From the NCBI RefSeq assembly GCF_019578655.1, contig NC_063265.1, positions 15,610,285 through 15,674,284 of the forward strand: DNA of 64,000 bases, given 5' to 3'. Shown piece after piece: positions 35,553 to 48,073 of this stretch. The notes beneath the pieces were generated by a model. The model saw nothing but the letters and a program-made list of their open reading frames with translations. It made no database searches and was not told the DNA's origin. Origin of the DNA: Ricinus communis (Eukaryota; Streptophyta; Magnoliopsida; Malpighiales; Euphorbiaceae). Position numbers and translations under genes: made by a program. Every line of letters starts with the position of its first letter. Position 1 is the stretch's first letter.

Positions 35553-36345
35553 TATTATAACAGAGCAAATCCCTATTTAAGCCCCTCATTATTAATGGAA
35601 CTAACATCTGCTAAATGTAATTGAGGTGGCAATATATTTGCTGAGTGTCAAGTGACGTGGCAAAATATTATGGACCTAATCCATATCAGTAATCAAATCT
35701 AACTCCATGAAAATGAACCTGCACACCTTGACGCACATCTTCTCGCCATAAACACGAAGAGAGCAAGGTAACAAATAACAATGGTACCAATATCAGACAT
35801 TAAAGCATCGTGCAGCATCCGTGTATAAGAATTTAAAACACTCTTTAAACTACATCAATTCCATTAAAAACTGACTCAGCCATTGCCAAATCATAATAAT
35901 TAGGATATAAAGATATGCAAGTATTAGCAATAGAAACATCATTGTGTATGCTAGGCGATTGATATATTTTATGTTTTTTCTTTGAAGTTGTGTCGCGGTT
36001 CATTATTTTTTTCTATTTTTTTAGAAAAAGATAACATAAGAGAGACGACTTGAATTTAATTTAATTTTTAATTTAAATTTGATCCAGATGATATGAAATA
36101 ATAATTTATTGTCTCTATTGTTTTGTCGAGAAAGAGTGTTTGTTTTGAAAGAAAATGTGTAGGTATGAGAGAAAAAAATGATAATATTATAGATTGAAAA
36201 GAGAAAGAAGAAAGAATCACAGTGATGTGATACTATGGTGGATCCCAAATCTGAAAAAAAAGTTAAAACAGATACACGGAAGTTTAATTTTCCGTTTCGT
36301 GGGGGCATGAATAACACTTTTTTAATTGATTGAGGGTTTAATTAC
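35553..36345. mobile_element. possible DNA element truncating copy E
   Basis: The left end (aatccctatttaagcccctc) is loosely mirrored by the right end read in reverse (gtaattaaaccctcaatc) at about 36345. No transposase frame is present. This sequence replaces the lost end of exon 2 of copy E. The ends are uncertain. Confidence 0.3.
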
Positions 36346-36900
36346 GCCTGAAAATAGTTAATGCACTGGTCCCACCCTAAATCATAGGGGTCAAGATAAA
36401 TCTTATTCCTATAATTTAGGAGTTAATGATGTTTTTAAATAAGTCTCAAGATGACTCATCTTAGTATCTAGGGTTGAGCATGGATCTCGGTGATTCCCGC
36501 CCGAACCGAATAACCGTACCGAAAAGTACCAGAACCGAAAATAACCGAAAGTTTTTATAACCGAATTGTACCGATCCGATTTCTTTTACTATTACGGTAT
36601 GGTACTGGTTCTTTAGTAAAAACCGTACTGTAACCGTACCAGAACCGATCCGTCTTGTACTGATCCGGACCAAACCGTAGAACCTAATTTTTTACATATA
36701 TTTATAAATAATTATTTATATTATATAAATAATACATATTAAAAAAAATAATACATATACTCTGTAAAAAACTATTTTATATTTAACTATAATATTATAA
36801 TATACTTTATACTCTATAAAAAATATAAGTTATATATATTAATATGTCACATAGTATATTGATACTAGTAATCTAGTATACATACTATTTTTTTTTATTT

Positions 36901-37340
36901 TTTTTTTGATTGCTTGAGGGCAAGCAATGAGCTAGTGTGGGGTTATTTGATGTGCGTAAAATACACACATCTAAATGGGGTTTTTAAGATTGATTCTATG
37001 GACATTTTGATGTCAATTGGTCCCAACACTCACCTTATGCATCTGTTTGTGTGCATTAGGTCCAAAAGAAGTTAAAGAATGATAAAAGAAAGAATTGGAG
37101 TATAATTGGAAGTCAAAGCTGCCGAAACGAGCTAAGTATGGGCATGATGAAGCTGAACATGGCCGTGTTGGTTTCAACACTGGCCGTGTTCCCAACCTGA
37201 TCTGGTGGCGACCACAAACGTGTTGGATGCATCAAACATCAAAGAAAAAGAAGCTTTTAGGGAGCACGGCCATAGAGAGTAACACGGGCATAAACACCGC
37301 GTGTTGGGAACATCGTTGACATCAACACGTGTTGGCGTCC
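36901..37340 (+). mobile_element. Ty3/Gypsy 3' end relic nested in hAT element
   Basis: gattgcttgagggcaagcaa followed by agtgtgggg and then tgatgtgcg is the usual arrangement of the end of a plant Ty3/Gypsy internal region, polypurine tract and LTR start. Only this junction and a few hundred bases of LTR-like sequence remain. Small frames here are not genes. Confidence 0.55.
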
Positions 37341-38098
37341 GGGGAATTAATTAAAATATAAAAAATATATATTAAATTATATTTACGATTTAATTTTTTT
37401 CGGAAAAAGGATGAAACAAAACTTACAAAAATTGTCAAAACATAACAAAGTTAGGGTTTTTTCATTCTTTGCTGATCGCCCATCATTGCTCGCCATTCCC
37501 ATTGCCGCCCATCTTGTCTCCCATTGCTTCCCGTCACCCATCGTCATTGCTTCCTTTCGCCCATCGTTGGTGTTGTTCCCGCCGCCTTCCATTGTTGCTT
37601 CCTAAAGCCTGCTAAATAAGTGACCATCGTTGGTCTTTGTTCCATCGCCCATCGTTCCGTTTCGCATACATCGTCATGTATTTCTGCATCCATTTATGTT
37701 AACGATGAAATCTTTGTATGGTCGGTATCTTGTTTACTTTGTTTTAACGATGAAATCATTTGTCTTTTTGCCATTTTATTGTTGTTCCTGTTGCATTATT
37801 GAACTGTTTGTGCGGGAGTAAAATTAAGCTTTACTCTTGATAATGATTCGCATGCTAATGAATGATTTGATTATGGACATTTTCTTGATAATGATTCGCA
37901 TGCTTTACTCTTGATAATGATTCGCATAACTTAACTAGGACATGTTTGAGGACGACTGCCATTGAATTAGTAAAAATAATAGTTGAAAATGAAAATGCAC
38001 AAATTAAAAGATGCATATTTGGTTATATTAAATTTATAACTTATCTATAGCAATTAAGCTTTAACTTAATTTTATCTTATATGTTGCAGTTTATAAAG

Positions 38099-38557
38099 AT
38101 GGTAAAACATGGAGTTAGCCAACTATCCAACACTAAGAAGAGGAAAACAACTGATTCTACTTCTTCAAACAGCAATGGCTTGTGGTTAGCTTCAATTCCA
38201 CCTCCATCGGAAAATAATGCTTCATCTGCTGGCAATAACAGTATCGTTGCCTGTTCAAGTAAACATCCGTGTCCACCACCAACAGAAAAAGAAAAAAACA
38301 TGGTTGACACTAATGAAGGTACTAACACCGCTGATCCACCTACTTCCTCTCCTAGTAAAACTAGGTCATTTGTTTGGTTGCATTTTGAAAAAATTAAGAA
38401 CTCTGATGGTAAAGAGACGAGTAGAGTTAGGTGTTTATGGTGTGGTAAGAATTACCAAGGTGGTAGTGCCATGGGAACTTCGGGTCTTATGAAACACTTG
38501 CGAGTAACCTGTAAAAAATTTTCTCATAAACAACAGTTGATTGATGCAAGTGACTGA
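38099..38557 (+). CDS. BED zinc-finger ORF of hAT element
   Basis: 152 codons. Start at 38099 is preferred because the bases before it form a plant 3' splice site (atgttgcag at about 38081-38089), suggesting a 5' leader exon around 37400-37620. Residues 1-85 are Ser/Pro/Asn-rich with a basic KKRK patch; about 90-145 form a BED finger: SFVWLHFEKI, then C-x2-C (CLWC) and H-x4-C (HLRVTC). The frame stops soon after, so the RNase H-like core and the dimerisation region of a hAT transposase are absent. A protein of this type could still bind element ends and act as a competitor, which is inference. It may simply be decay. Closest known class: N-terminus of plant hAT transposases and RICESLEEPER-type proteins. 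Confidence 0.7.
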   Translation: MVKHGVSQLSNTKKRKTTDSTSSNSNGLWLASIPPPSENNASSAGNNSIVACSSKHPCPPPTEKEKNMVDTNEGTNTADPPTSSPSKTRSFVWLHFEKIKNSDGKETSRVRCLWCGKNYQGGSAMGTSGLMKHLRVTCKKFSHKQQLIDASD

Positions 38558-38923
38558 ATATTGAATATTGAATGAATTATTGTATTTGCAAGTGACTGAA
38601 TTATGAAACATGTTGTTCAAGAATGTGATTGCAATTTTAATTCAGATTTTCATACTACTTTTTTTAGGTTGGTAATCATATTTGCTCTAAATGTATTTGA
38701 TTAAAGATGAGATTAAAGTTGTGTTTTTAAAAAATTTTAGAACCGAAAATAGCACCGAACCGAACTGTATTGAACCGTAAAATTGGTACAATACGGTATT
38801 GGATCTTTTTATGTTTGGTACGGTACTAGTACCTTCAATTTTAAAATAACCGAGGTTTGGTATGGTACTGGTGATTTATAAATAACCGAATTGGACCGAT
38901 CCGTGTTCAACCCTATTAGTATC

Positions 38924-39350
38924 TATAAATACTCAATCATGTCAGCGTTTGGTATTCTACACATCTTCTAGTCTATTTATTATATGGCCACCCCACCTGC
39001 TTGGACAATTACAACCCAAATTCTCTTCTTGATAATTCTCTGCTCTGATTGCTCTTTACCCTAAACTTCAAACCCTAAATTTCATTCAAGCAATCATTCA
39101 AACGGTGAGGTTCCGAAATTTAATTTCACTCAGAATTGATTCATTAAAAAATTCATAAATAACTTGTCGTTATTATGTGTTACATATATATCGTGGTTCA
39201 CTAATGTAAATAAAATTTGATACGGAACATCTGAGACATGAACCTTAACTTTTGGCTGTCAGAGCTATCGGTTCCAATGAGGCCTGCACGTCCTGGAAAG
39301 TGAATTCAGGGAGACATTAGGCAAACCAGTTTCAGCATATCCAGTTTTGT
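38924..39350 (+). repeat. duplicated noncoding block, copy 1
   Basis: Matches 46808-47430: ctataaatactcaat, gtattctacacatct, cacctgcttggacaattaca, attctcttctt, caaacggtgaggtt, then gacatgaacct-aacttttgg and ggcaaaccagtttcagc. It looks like a TATA box, leader exon and a GT donor (acg|gtgagg) followed by intron-like sequence, hence possibly the 5' end of an unidentified gene copied with the P450 unit. Confidence 0.6.
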
Positions 39351-41365
39351 TTTGTGGGACGTTTGGCAAAATACAATAGAATTCCTTATAATTAGCTTTA
39401 GTTTATGCTCAATTCTTTAGCAATTCTTATTGCTTATAATCCCTTCCTTCGCTCCTTGAGAGAAAAAGAAAAAAAAAAAAAAGAACATCTCAACTTCTCA
39501 TTAATTTCTTTAACATATAATTATCTATGGTTTTTTATTATTGAAAAACATAGTTTAGTAGTTTCTATCTTCTTTTTTTATTTTGTTTAAAAATGACTTA
39601 TTTCTCTAATTAAATTTGCAAAGAGAATATACTTTAATGTACATATGTTTGTTTAGCTGCAATATTTTACTTCTAAAAATAAATTTTTAATATTTAAAAT
39701 CCTACAAATATTAGCCCTGCATCAATGGAATCTAAATAATATTGATATTATATATTATAAAACGGTAACTTGTAATTTATGCTCTTATTTCTTTTTTAAA
39801 AGATATTAAAAATATCAATGAGGCTATCACATTAGTAATTCTTTTATAACTTTTTCAAAATAAAATTTCTCCCTAGATTTATTAAAAAAGATTGGAATTG
39901 TCAAAAGTACAATTTTATAAATAAATTTAATTATATGTTTTAAATTTTATTTTTGTAAAAGGTTAATGTCGAATAAGTAAAATAATTTAAGAATAATATA
40001 TTTTTTCATACCATATATTATATAATAATAAATCAAAAAATAAATATATAAACACTAAAATTTATATTGTAAAATAAAAATAGTTTATGCATAATAGTAG
40101 TAAATTGTTAAGTGTATTATAATTAAGTCAAATCAAGGCATTAGTGATCAATAATAAAAGAAATCTTCGGATGACAAAATAATTAATATATTATTCATTT
40201 ATGGTCAATTGATTCGATTAGGAATCATAAAAATAATCTTATAAGCTATTATACATTTTTTATTATTTTTACCAAACTAATGATTTGAAAGACACGCAAC
40301 AGATAATTTGCATTTGTTTCTTGAATTCTCATCCCACCTGAACATAAATAAAATTAATAAACAAACAGTAAGATTTTGGTAAATTAATATGTACTAAATT
40401 AACGATTATAATGAATTAACATTCAACACTAATTAGATTTAGACTATAAAAAAATAAATTTAAGAATTTAATTAGATTTATAAAATAATATATAATAATA
40501 AAATATTTAATGACATATATATTCCACTATTAATATAAATTAATAACTAATTAATATTAAACTATATTTTATATTAGAATAATGCCTTAAAATATGAGCA
40601 GAAGCTGAGGTAAATCTCATTTTTAATTTGAGTGCGTTTCAAGAGGTCAAATGTAGTTTCATCCCACAAGATTTGGATAGATTCTTAAGTTTTAGAGGCA
40701 AAATTAAATGTCATTTTGACTTTCTACATTATTTTAATCTAGAATTTTAATACTTTAATTCAATTTTTCTCCGTATGAAAAGTGAAAGAGACTTTTTCTA
40801 AAAAAATAAAAAATAAAAATAAATAAAAAATAATTAATATTTATTAAAAGTTATAATTTCTAATATTATTAATAATAATAGCTAATTACTTATTATTAAG
40901 TTTAATTTTAAAAATAAATTCTTAGTATTTGTTATTGAATCCATTCCTTAAGAGAATGTAATTATTCTCTTTAAAATATATATTTTTTGGACTAAAATAG
41001 TCCAGAAAAAAAAAAAAAAACAACAACAACCTTATTCCCATATTATATTATATTATGTAACAACAAATTATTTAGCATCATTTCTTTGAGGACTTCTTTG
41101 TGAGAAACAACCTCTAAAACTATTTTATATTAACAAATGAATAAATATAATGCATGATCTTATAAAAGTAAATAAGTACAACGAATCCTTTTTTTTTTTC
41201 TCTATAAATGAAAACAAAATAGCATAAGCTAACAGCTGGTGAGTCTTTAATTATTTAAGTTGGGTCGTCAAAATCAAACTATTCATTAAATAAAAATATA
41301 ATTTTGTTAAACGAAAGCGTTGGAGGGTTCTGCTGATGGGATCAAAATTAAAAAAATATCCTCGT
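39351..41365. other. intergenic, upstream of gene F
   Basis: AT-rich. 39605-39720 matches 18770 and 33940 (upstream unit marker). No gene seen. 40980-41040 holds a poly-A run followed by caacaacaac. Confidence 0.5.
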
Positions 41366-41367
41366 CG

Positions 41368-41400
41368 TGGAACAAAATAGCTTACGACAAAGCTTTCCTT
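41368..41400 (+). promoter_or_regulatory. conserved distal promoter block, gene F
   Basis: aacaaaatagcttacgacaa followed by agctttcctt matches the block upstream of C. It lies about 480 bp before the gene F start. Flanking similarity (agcataagctaacagc at 41220) extends to 48074 as well. Confidence 0.45.
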
Positions 41401-41681
41401 TGTCGTATGCTCGACTTGTGTTTGTCAATGAAATAAAAATAAATTAATAGGTGTTATTTTTACATGGTTTATTTAAATTAATAAAAATATAATAATTGTC
41501 TTTTTACTAAAAGAAGTTTAATTATTTTTGGAGTATAAAATGGAAACAGAATAGAAAAATAAAAGAAAATATTCTATAAAATAAAGGTGAGTTTTTCTCA
41601 GAGTTTTAGTAAAATATAAACAAATATTTTTATATTTGATAAATTTCATGAATGATATGGACGTGATGGGAATCCCTCAGA

Positions 41682-41710
41682 AATTGTCTTTTTATGCAAC
41701 GCTGTTTAAG
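41682..41710 (+). promoter_or_regulatory. proximal motif, gene F (diverged)
   Basis: attgtctttttatgcaacgc corresponds to the ttgtcctttcatgcaacg motif of E and G, but the CATGCA core is TATGCA here. Position is about 160 bp before the start codon. Confidence 0.4.
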
Positions 41711-41853
41711 AACAAAAATTAAACAAATAATAATTTGCAAGTTGTTATTTGTTTTATGTATATAGGCAAGGAAGCTCAAGCACAGCGAACAACAAAGCAT
41801 AAACACAAGAGGAAAAATTAAAAAATAGATTAAAAAAAAAAAGAAGAAAGGAA

Positions 41854-43554
41854 ATGGCGTTGAGCTATAGCAATTATTCTCTTGCATGGTTCACTCTTCT
41901 CTTCTCTGTAACCATTGTTGTGCTGCTGAAAAAGAGACGCCCAAGACATGACGCCAAGCAAAGGCCACCTGGTCCTCCAGCTTGGCCTATCATTGGCAAT
42001 ATATTCGATCTTGGTGCAAATCCACACCAAAATTTATACAAACTCGGATTCAAGTACGGGCCTGTACTTTGGTTAAGACTTGGGTACATTAACACTATGG
42101 TGATACAGTCTGCCAAGGCAGCAGAAGAGCTTTTCAAGCATCACGACATCAGTTTCTGTGACCGAAAAGTTCCTCAATCTTTCACAGCTCGTAACTACTG
42201 CAAGGCAGCGCTAGCTTTAGGCCGGTATGACTCCCACTGGCGTTTTCATCGCCGATTTGTCACTCTGGAGCTTATGACCAACAAGCGAATCAATGAAACT
42301 GCTGTCCTTAGGCAAAAGTGCATCGACAAAATGATACGATACATCGATGAGGATGCCTCAGCAGCGCGTGCGAGAGGAGAATCAGGAGAGTTGGTGATAT
42401 CTCACTATGTCTTTGTCATGTCATTTAACTTGATAGGTAATCTTGCGCTTTCGAGGGATCTTCTGAATTCTCACTCAGAAGAAGGGACTGAGTTTTTTGA
42501 TGCCATGGACAAGGCCATGGAATGGGGTGGGAAGCCAAATCTTGCTGACTTCTTACCATTTTTGCAAGGATTGGATCCTCAGAGGGTAAAGAAGAACATG
42601 GAGCAATACTTGGGTCGAACAATTGATATAGTGGAGAGATTTGTGAAGGAAAGGATTGAAGAGAAGAAATTAATGAAAGAAAGGGACACAAGCGATTTCT
42701 TGGATGCACTATTGGAGTTTAAAGGTGATGCCATAGAAGAACCTGATGCGATCTCAACTCACAGTATGCTAATAATCCTACTGGTAAACTCTTTCTTTCA
42801 CTACTAATAACTTGCATCAATATATCCAATATCTTAATACCTAAAAATACACATACATGGTTATTCATATTTGCATCATACAGGATATATGGTTCTCCAG
42901 ACTATTTAACTTGCTGCCGAATTTGGTATCATACAGGAAATTTTCTTTGGTGGCACTGAAACGACAAGCGGCACTCTCGAATGGGTCATGGCAGAACTAT
43001 TCCGCAGCCCAGAATCAATGAGACGAGTTAAAGAAGAACTTAATCAAGTGATCGGACCACATAGGAAGGTTGTGGAAAGTGATATAGATCAGTTGCCTTA
43101 TTTGCAGGCTGTGATTAAAGAAGGAATGAGGTTACATCCTGTACTTCCGTTATTAGTTCCACGAAATACTATGGAAGACACAACCTTCATGGAATACTTC
43201 ATAGCCAAAGATACACAAGTCTTTGTAAATGCATGGGCTATAGGGAGAGACCCAGATGCTTGGGAGGACCCCCTGTCTTTTAAGCCTGAGAGATTTCTAG
43301 GCTCTAATATTGACTATAAAGGGCAAAATTTTGAGCTACTACCATTTGGATCTGGAAGACGAATTTGTGTGGGCATTCCATTAGCTCATCGCGTCCTCCA
43401 CCTTGCTCTAGCCTCTTTGCTTCACTGTTTTGACTGGGAGCTTGGCAGCAATTCTACCCCAGAAAGCATAGACATGAATGAAAGGTTGGGAATTACAGTT
43501 AGGAAGCTTGTACCCATGAAAGCCATACCAAAGAAGAAGATCTTACAAGATTGA
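41854..43554 (+). CDS. cytochrome P450 F, CYP76A-like (2 exons)
   Basis: Intact-looking ER P450; substrate unknown. Exons 41854-42783 and 42937-43554, phase-0 intron 153 bp (ctg|gtaa, atacag|gaa), 515 residues. Anchor at about 9-25 then KKRRPRH; hinge PPGPPAWP 38-45; C-helix WRFHRR; I-helix GGTETTSG 315-322; EGMR 372-375 (Gly where the other copies have Ala or Thr, still a valid ExxR); PERF 427-430; heme motif PFGSGRRICVG with Cys454. Exon 1 is about 90% identical to gene G, but the end of exon 2 is identical to gene B, so this gene is a mosaic. A second catacag inside the intron (about 42876-42882) is a possible cryptic acceptor. An MEYF variant (Gly to Glu) matches pseudogenes D and E. Confidence 0.94.
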
Positions 43555-43979
43555 TAATCATCAGAGATTAAATTCTGTATGTTTGTATTGTTTAAGTTTT
43601 GCTGTTTCCTCCTTTTAGTGTGTGTATGAAGATGGCGATGAATGTGCTTCCCTCCATTGTTTAAAAAGCCATCGTTATTTTTCTTTTCTTTTGCTTTCCC
43701 CTTTTAAAATGTAATCGATGAAAATAAAAAGACCTCAGCTAAAAATGATTATGGAATTTGAATCTCTATACTTGCTTCTGTTCGTGATGTGCAAAAGTTT
43801 CTACGCAGAATCACCATTATGTCTTTTAGGGATTAGTGATGGCACTTCCTGGGAAGTATTCGGACCAATTTGATCATAGTAAATTCCATTTTCAGGCATT
43901 GCTAAAAGGAGTGGTGAGTTTGCATTTCCTGATACTATAGTAAGCTCATGTTACAACTGACAAGATTAGGTGCTCTTTA
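43274..43979 (+). repeat. 706-bp tract identical to 11774-12479
   Basis: Second copy of the identical tract described for gene B. It covers the PERF to heme region, stop codon and 425 bp of 3' flank. Confidence 0.95.
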
Positions 43980-44009
43980 TACGGAAAGTCCATGGGTTTT
44001 TTCTCAACT

Positions 44010-44424
44010 TAGGATTTTTGAAAAAATATTTTCTCAATTAAAGGGAAATTTTATTTTTTTTTGAATTTTTTTATAACTTCTACTTTAGATAATTTTTTAA
44101 AGTATTGTGTTGCAACATAAAATAATTTAATTATAAATCTTAAATATCTTATAATTTTCTTTAAAATTATTTTTTATAATTTCAATTTTTGATTAATTTT
44201 TTAAAATTTTTATTTTCATAATATATAGTTATTTTATTAATTAAAAATTATTTTTCTTTTTACCCCTCATATTTATACTCATTTATACCATTTCTCTCTT
44301 TTTATTCTATCTCATATATATTTAATTGAGATTATTTTGATAGATTTTAATTTCAAGTAAAAAGATTTTATTAATATAATTAATTTTTATATTAACAAAT
44401 AATGTAATTTTAATGTATTTATTA

Positions 44425-44497
<73 letters not shown>

Positions 44498-44880
44498 CTA
44501 TCTTACATGGAATGTGATATGATTTTTAAACTATTTGTAAATAGCTCATGGCCCTTCAATAAACTCAATAAACCAAAGCAGTTTTAGACATGCAAGGTTC
44601 TATCATCAACTTTTCAGTTTATAGATTTGACGGTTTTCTTGGCATTTTCATTTTAAAGACATGAAGGTCTTCATCTTTTTTAGCTTATATACATGAAGGT
44701 CTCCATCAAATTTTCAGTTTATAGACTTGAAGGTCTCGATCAAAAGATGGTCTTAACCTCACGTAAACATTCTAATTTAAGAACATGGCGGTCCCTTCAA
44801 CAAAATACTGCAGTTTTCTTCTTTTTCTGAGAAAAGAAAAACGGAGCACAATCAAAAAGCGAGTTATTATTTATCTTCCT
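44010..44880. other. intergenic with (TA)n
   Basis: Similarity to the flank of B fades after about 44030. 44520-44830 holds two or three loose repeats of the phrase catgaaggtct / tgaaggtct. No gene seen. No DUF668 scrap was found behind F. Confidence 0.5.
44428..44494. repeat. (TA)n microsatellite
   Basis: About 33 TA units downstream of gene F. Confidence 0.97.
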
Positions 44881-44882
44881 AC

Positions 44883-46150
44883 GATAAAAAAATTTCAATA
44901 GACTTTTAGAATATTAATAAATTAATATAAAATATTGATTTTGAGAGAATATTTATTTTTTTAGATATTATCATTAATAAAATTTAAATATTTGTCTTTA
45001 AAATATTATTAATTAATAAAACTAACTCAAATTAATTATAAAACTAATGAATAATTTTTTCACCGACCTCATTCATTTTTTTTATTTTGATGCTTGACTA
45101 GCGTATTCCTAGTATAGAATTTATTTTCTCATGTCTTATATTACCTAAAATTTACTTCCCACTTAATCAAATACTTCAAAAAAATTATTTATTATGTATA
45201 TTTAACAAATTGATATGATATATATTTGATAATAATTAATATTAAAATATATTAACTATTTATTGTCTCATTATCATTAAATATATCTTTTGACTTTGAA
45301 TTAACATAATTATTATAAGCATACAAATTTTTTGTAAGAAATTAAGAATATATTGCCCATATGCAGACACAAATATGAAAAAATATATTAAGTTTAATTT
45401 TGAGCTACATTTTGAAAATTAATATGTTAGAATATAATAACAACCATATTTTTTTAGAAAATTTATATTATCCATTAACCATTGATTTTTAATCATAAAT
45501 TATTAGTAAAAATAAATTAAATAAGGCCCAGAAAGATAATATTGAATCAAATTATCTAAAATATTTCAAATTTAATAAAATATATCATATATTCTCTTAT
45601 CTTATTCTAACTCATATTTGTGTTAGACTAGTATTATATCTTGAGATTAAATGTGAAAATAAATTATCTAAAATTTTGACTTTTAGTAAAAAAATGATTT
45701 TTTAAAATTATATATTAACTACAAATAGATAATGAGTGGTTTAGTTAAATTTATTGAAGATATTCATGTTTATATTGTTTTTGTAAGCATCTATGCAAAT
45801 ACTAAACTTTTGAATAATAATGAGTAATATTTAAATAATTATTTATTTTGTAACCCAGAAATATTTAATAAAAAAATTACCATAGTAACAATAGGACATA
45901 TATAAGATTAAACTATTAATATTTAGTGCTAAAATTATATTGGATAATAATTTTAAAAAAATGGTTGTAATTCATTGAATGAGTGTAATATTAGATTTTA
46001 TGTAAAGTTTTTGATTTATTTGAAATATATCCAATATAATATTAGATACTATTTTATGAATTTTTTTTTGAAAAAAGATTATAAAACTTTATTAGTTGTA
46101 TATCTACTAGTAAAATTTTTTTAAAAAAATATTAAAGAAGAAATTTGGTA
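44883..46150 (+). repeat. left arm of large inverted repeat
   Basis: Roughly 1.25 kb that matches the reverse complement of 51272-52510 at an estimated 75-85%. Anchors: tttagaatattaata at the outer end, ttcccacttaatcaaa near 45157 and tacttcaaa, atctactagtaaaattt near the inner end. Confidence 0.85.
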
Positions 46151-47786
46151 TAATTTATTACATAATTATATATAAATATATATAATTATATATAAATATA
46201 AATTAATATAAATTAATATAAATTTTATTATCTATTTTATTTCTAATAGATTCATTTATAATTATTATAATTTTTTTATCCCATTAGACTAAAGACTAAA
46301 TTTTATATTTAATTACATTTACAAATTACAAAAAAAAGTTTGATTTGACCCCTCCCTTTAATTTTTTATTTTCTTTATTTCTCGGAAGAGGAGGCCCTTT
46401 GGTTTACCTATCTCAATAAAGTTTATGATTGGTTCGAAGAACGTCTCGAGATTCAGGCGATTATGCCGGCAGAACTTTAATTTACAGCTGCAAATTGATA
46501 AAAACTGGTTAGATTTTTTTATAATAAAATAAAAAGAACGAAAAATTAGTAAAAGTTAAATACTTGCATGTTTATTAAAATTAAATTAAAAAATTTTAAA
46601 AAAATTAAACTAGTTTAAATTAAAGAAATAAATTCTATTATATATAGGACTTATCCATATTTTTAATTTTAAGTACATGCTAACCTATTGACCTATTATC
46701 GGAGATAATATTATTGTAAGACATCATTGTTATTATTGATTATAATCAGTTTTTATTGGTATATATTATAAGGGAGCAAATAATTTGCGGCCGTGATCAT
46801 CTGAATATTTCTTATTTATGTTTGTAATCTATAAATGCTCAATTATGTCAACAAAATCAGTGTTCCGTATTCTACACATCTGCTAGTCTACAATTATTAT
46901 GGTCTTTTTTTGGATTAGTAGCCAGACCCACCTGCTTGGACAATTACACCCCAAATTCTCTTCTTCATCTAAGCTTCCTGTACGCTCCTGCTATTAGACT
47001 AGGACTACTGGACGTTAATCCTGTCGTAGTTAGAGCCTATCCTTGATGAACTTGGGTCCTCTGGTTGCTGTATAGCTTCCAGCTATCACTCAAACGGTGA
47101 GGTTTTCGAGATGGAATTTCAGTCAGAATTGATTTGTTAAAAGAATTCAAAAATAATTTGTTGTTATTATGGAATAGATATATGTCATCGTTCAGCAATG
47201 TAAATGATTTTCATGACATAAGAGTAGGGATATAGTTGAGCATCGTGATACAGGCCTATTAGTTCCGTGAACACTTTGAGACATGAACCTCAACTTTTGG
47301 CGTCAGCTATCGTTTCCAATGAGGCCACATCCTGTGCGGTGAATTCCGCGATCCTAATCCACGACATTGATCTTTTGGCAAACCAGTTTCAGCGTCTCCC
47401 ACTCTTCATTTGCCAAGATTCTTACTTAGATTTATATTTTATAACTAAAACTAATTAATATATATTTTATTATTTAAAATTTAATAATATAAATTTATTT
47501 TTTATAAAAAAAAACACTCAACTATATATTTTTTAATTGAGGATAACTTTTTGTTCTAATTAAATATTGATGTAGAATTTGTATTCACATTTAAGAACAG
47601 AAAAAGAAATAGTTGATGCATGAAGTTTATAATTTTTTCGGATGCTTTGTTTGTACTCAATTTCAGCAACATTATATAAAATTATTCAACACTAATGAAA
47701 AAAAATATATAATTATAAAACGTGATAGAAATTATTTTTTCGTTAAAAGTAAATTAGTAAATTTTTAGTTATTTTCATTCTCATCA

Positions 47787-47832
<46 letters not shown>

Positions 47833-48070
47833 TATTCATATTTAATAAAATAAAAAATTTAATAACTACTAATTTTGTTATTTAAAGTTAGTCAATCTTA
47901 TTATTTTAATGATTTTTTTAATTATAATTTTGACGGTAAAATAATAAAATTAAATTTTAAACTCATATTATCAAACACTTATAATATAATAATAAAAGTT
48001 TGTAAAAAAAACTCTAAATTAATTACTAAACAGGTTACTAATTGCATAAAACTCCAAATCAAACATCTTT
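46151..48070. other. AT-rich interior of inverted repeat with duplicated block
   Basis: 46808-47430 is copy 2 of the TATA/leader/intron-like block seen at 38924-39350. A 63-codon frame at 47267-47458 lies in the part that is conserved between the copies, but the other copy does not keep the frame. 47788-47837 is an (ATT)n run. No other content seen. Confidence 0.55.
47788..47837. repeat. (ATT)n microsatellite
   Basis: About 16 ATT units with one slip near the end. Confidence 0.95.
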
Positions 48071-48073
48071 AAA

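Larger units (their letters stand above)
36461..38923 (+). mobile_element. nonautonomous hAT element with 8-bp TSD
   Basis: The element is 36469-38915 (2,447 bp), flanked by the 8-bp duplication ttagtatc (36461-36468 and 38916-38923). Terminal inverted repeats start tagggttgagcatggatc on the left and, in reverse, tagggttgaacacggatc on the right. Subterminal regions at both ends are packed with accgaa / ccgtac-like repeats, the usual transposase binding arrangement of hAT elements. It keeps a BED zinc-finger ORF but no transposase core. It also carries a Ty3/Gypsy 3' relic. The empty-site sequence is seen in a duplicate at about 33785-33830. Confidence 0.93.

Noticed and set aside
37095..37802. 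Host genes inside the hAT element
   Set aside because: Frames are short, lie in the Gypsy relic or leader-like region and do not match protein families.
47267..47458. 63-codon gene in the duplicated block
   Set aside because: The duplicate at about 39230-39350 does not preserve the frame, so coding is unlikely, though a decayed exon is possible.
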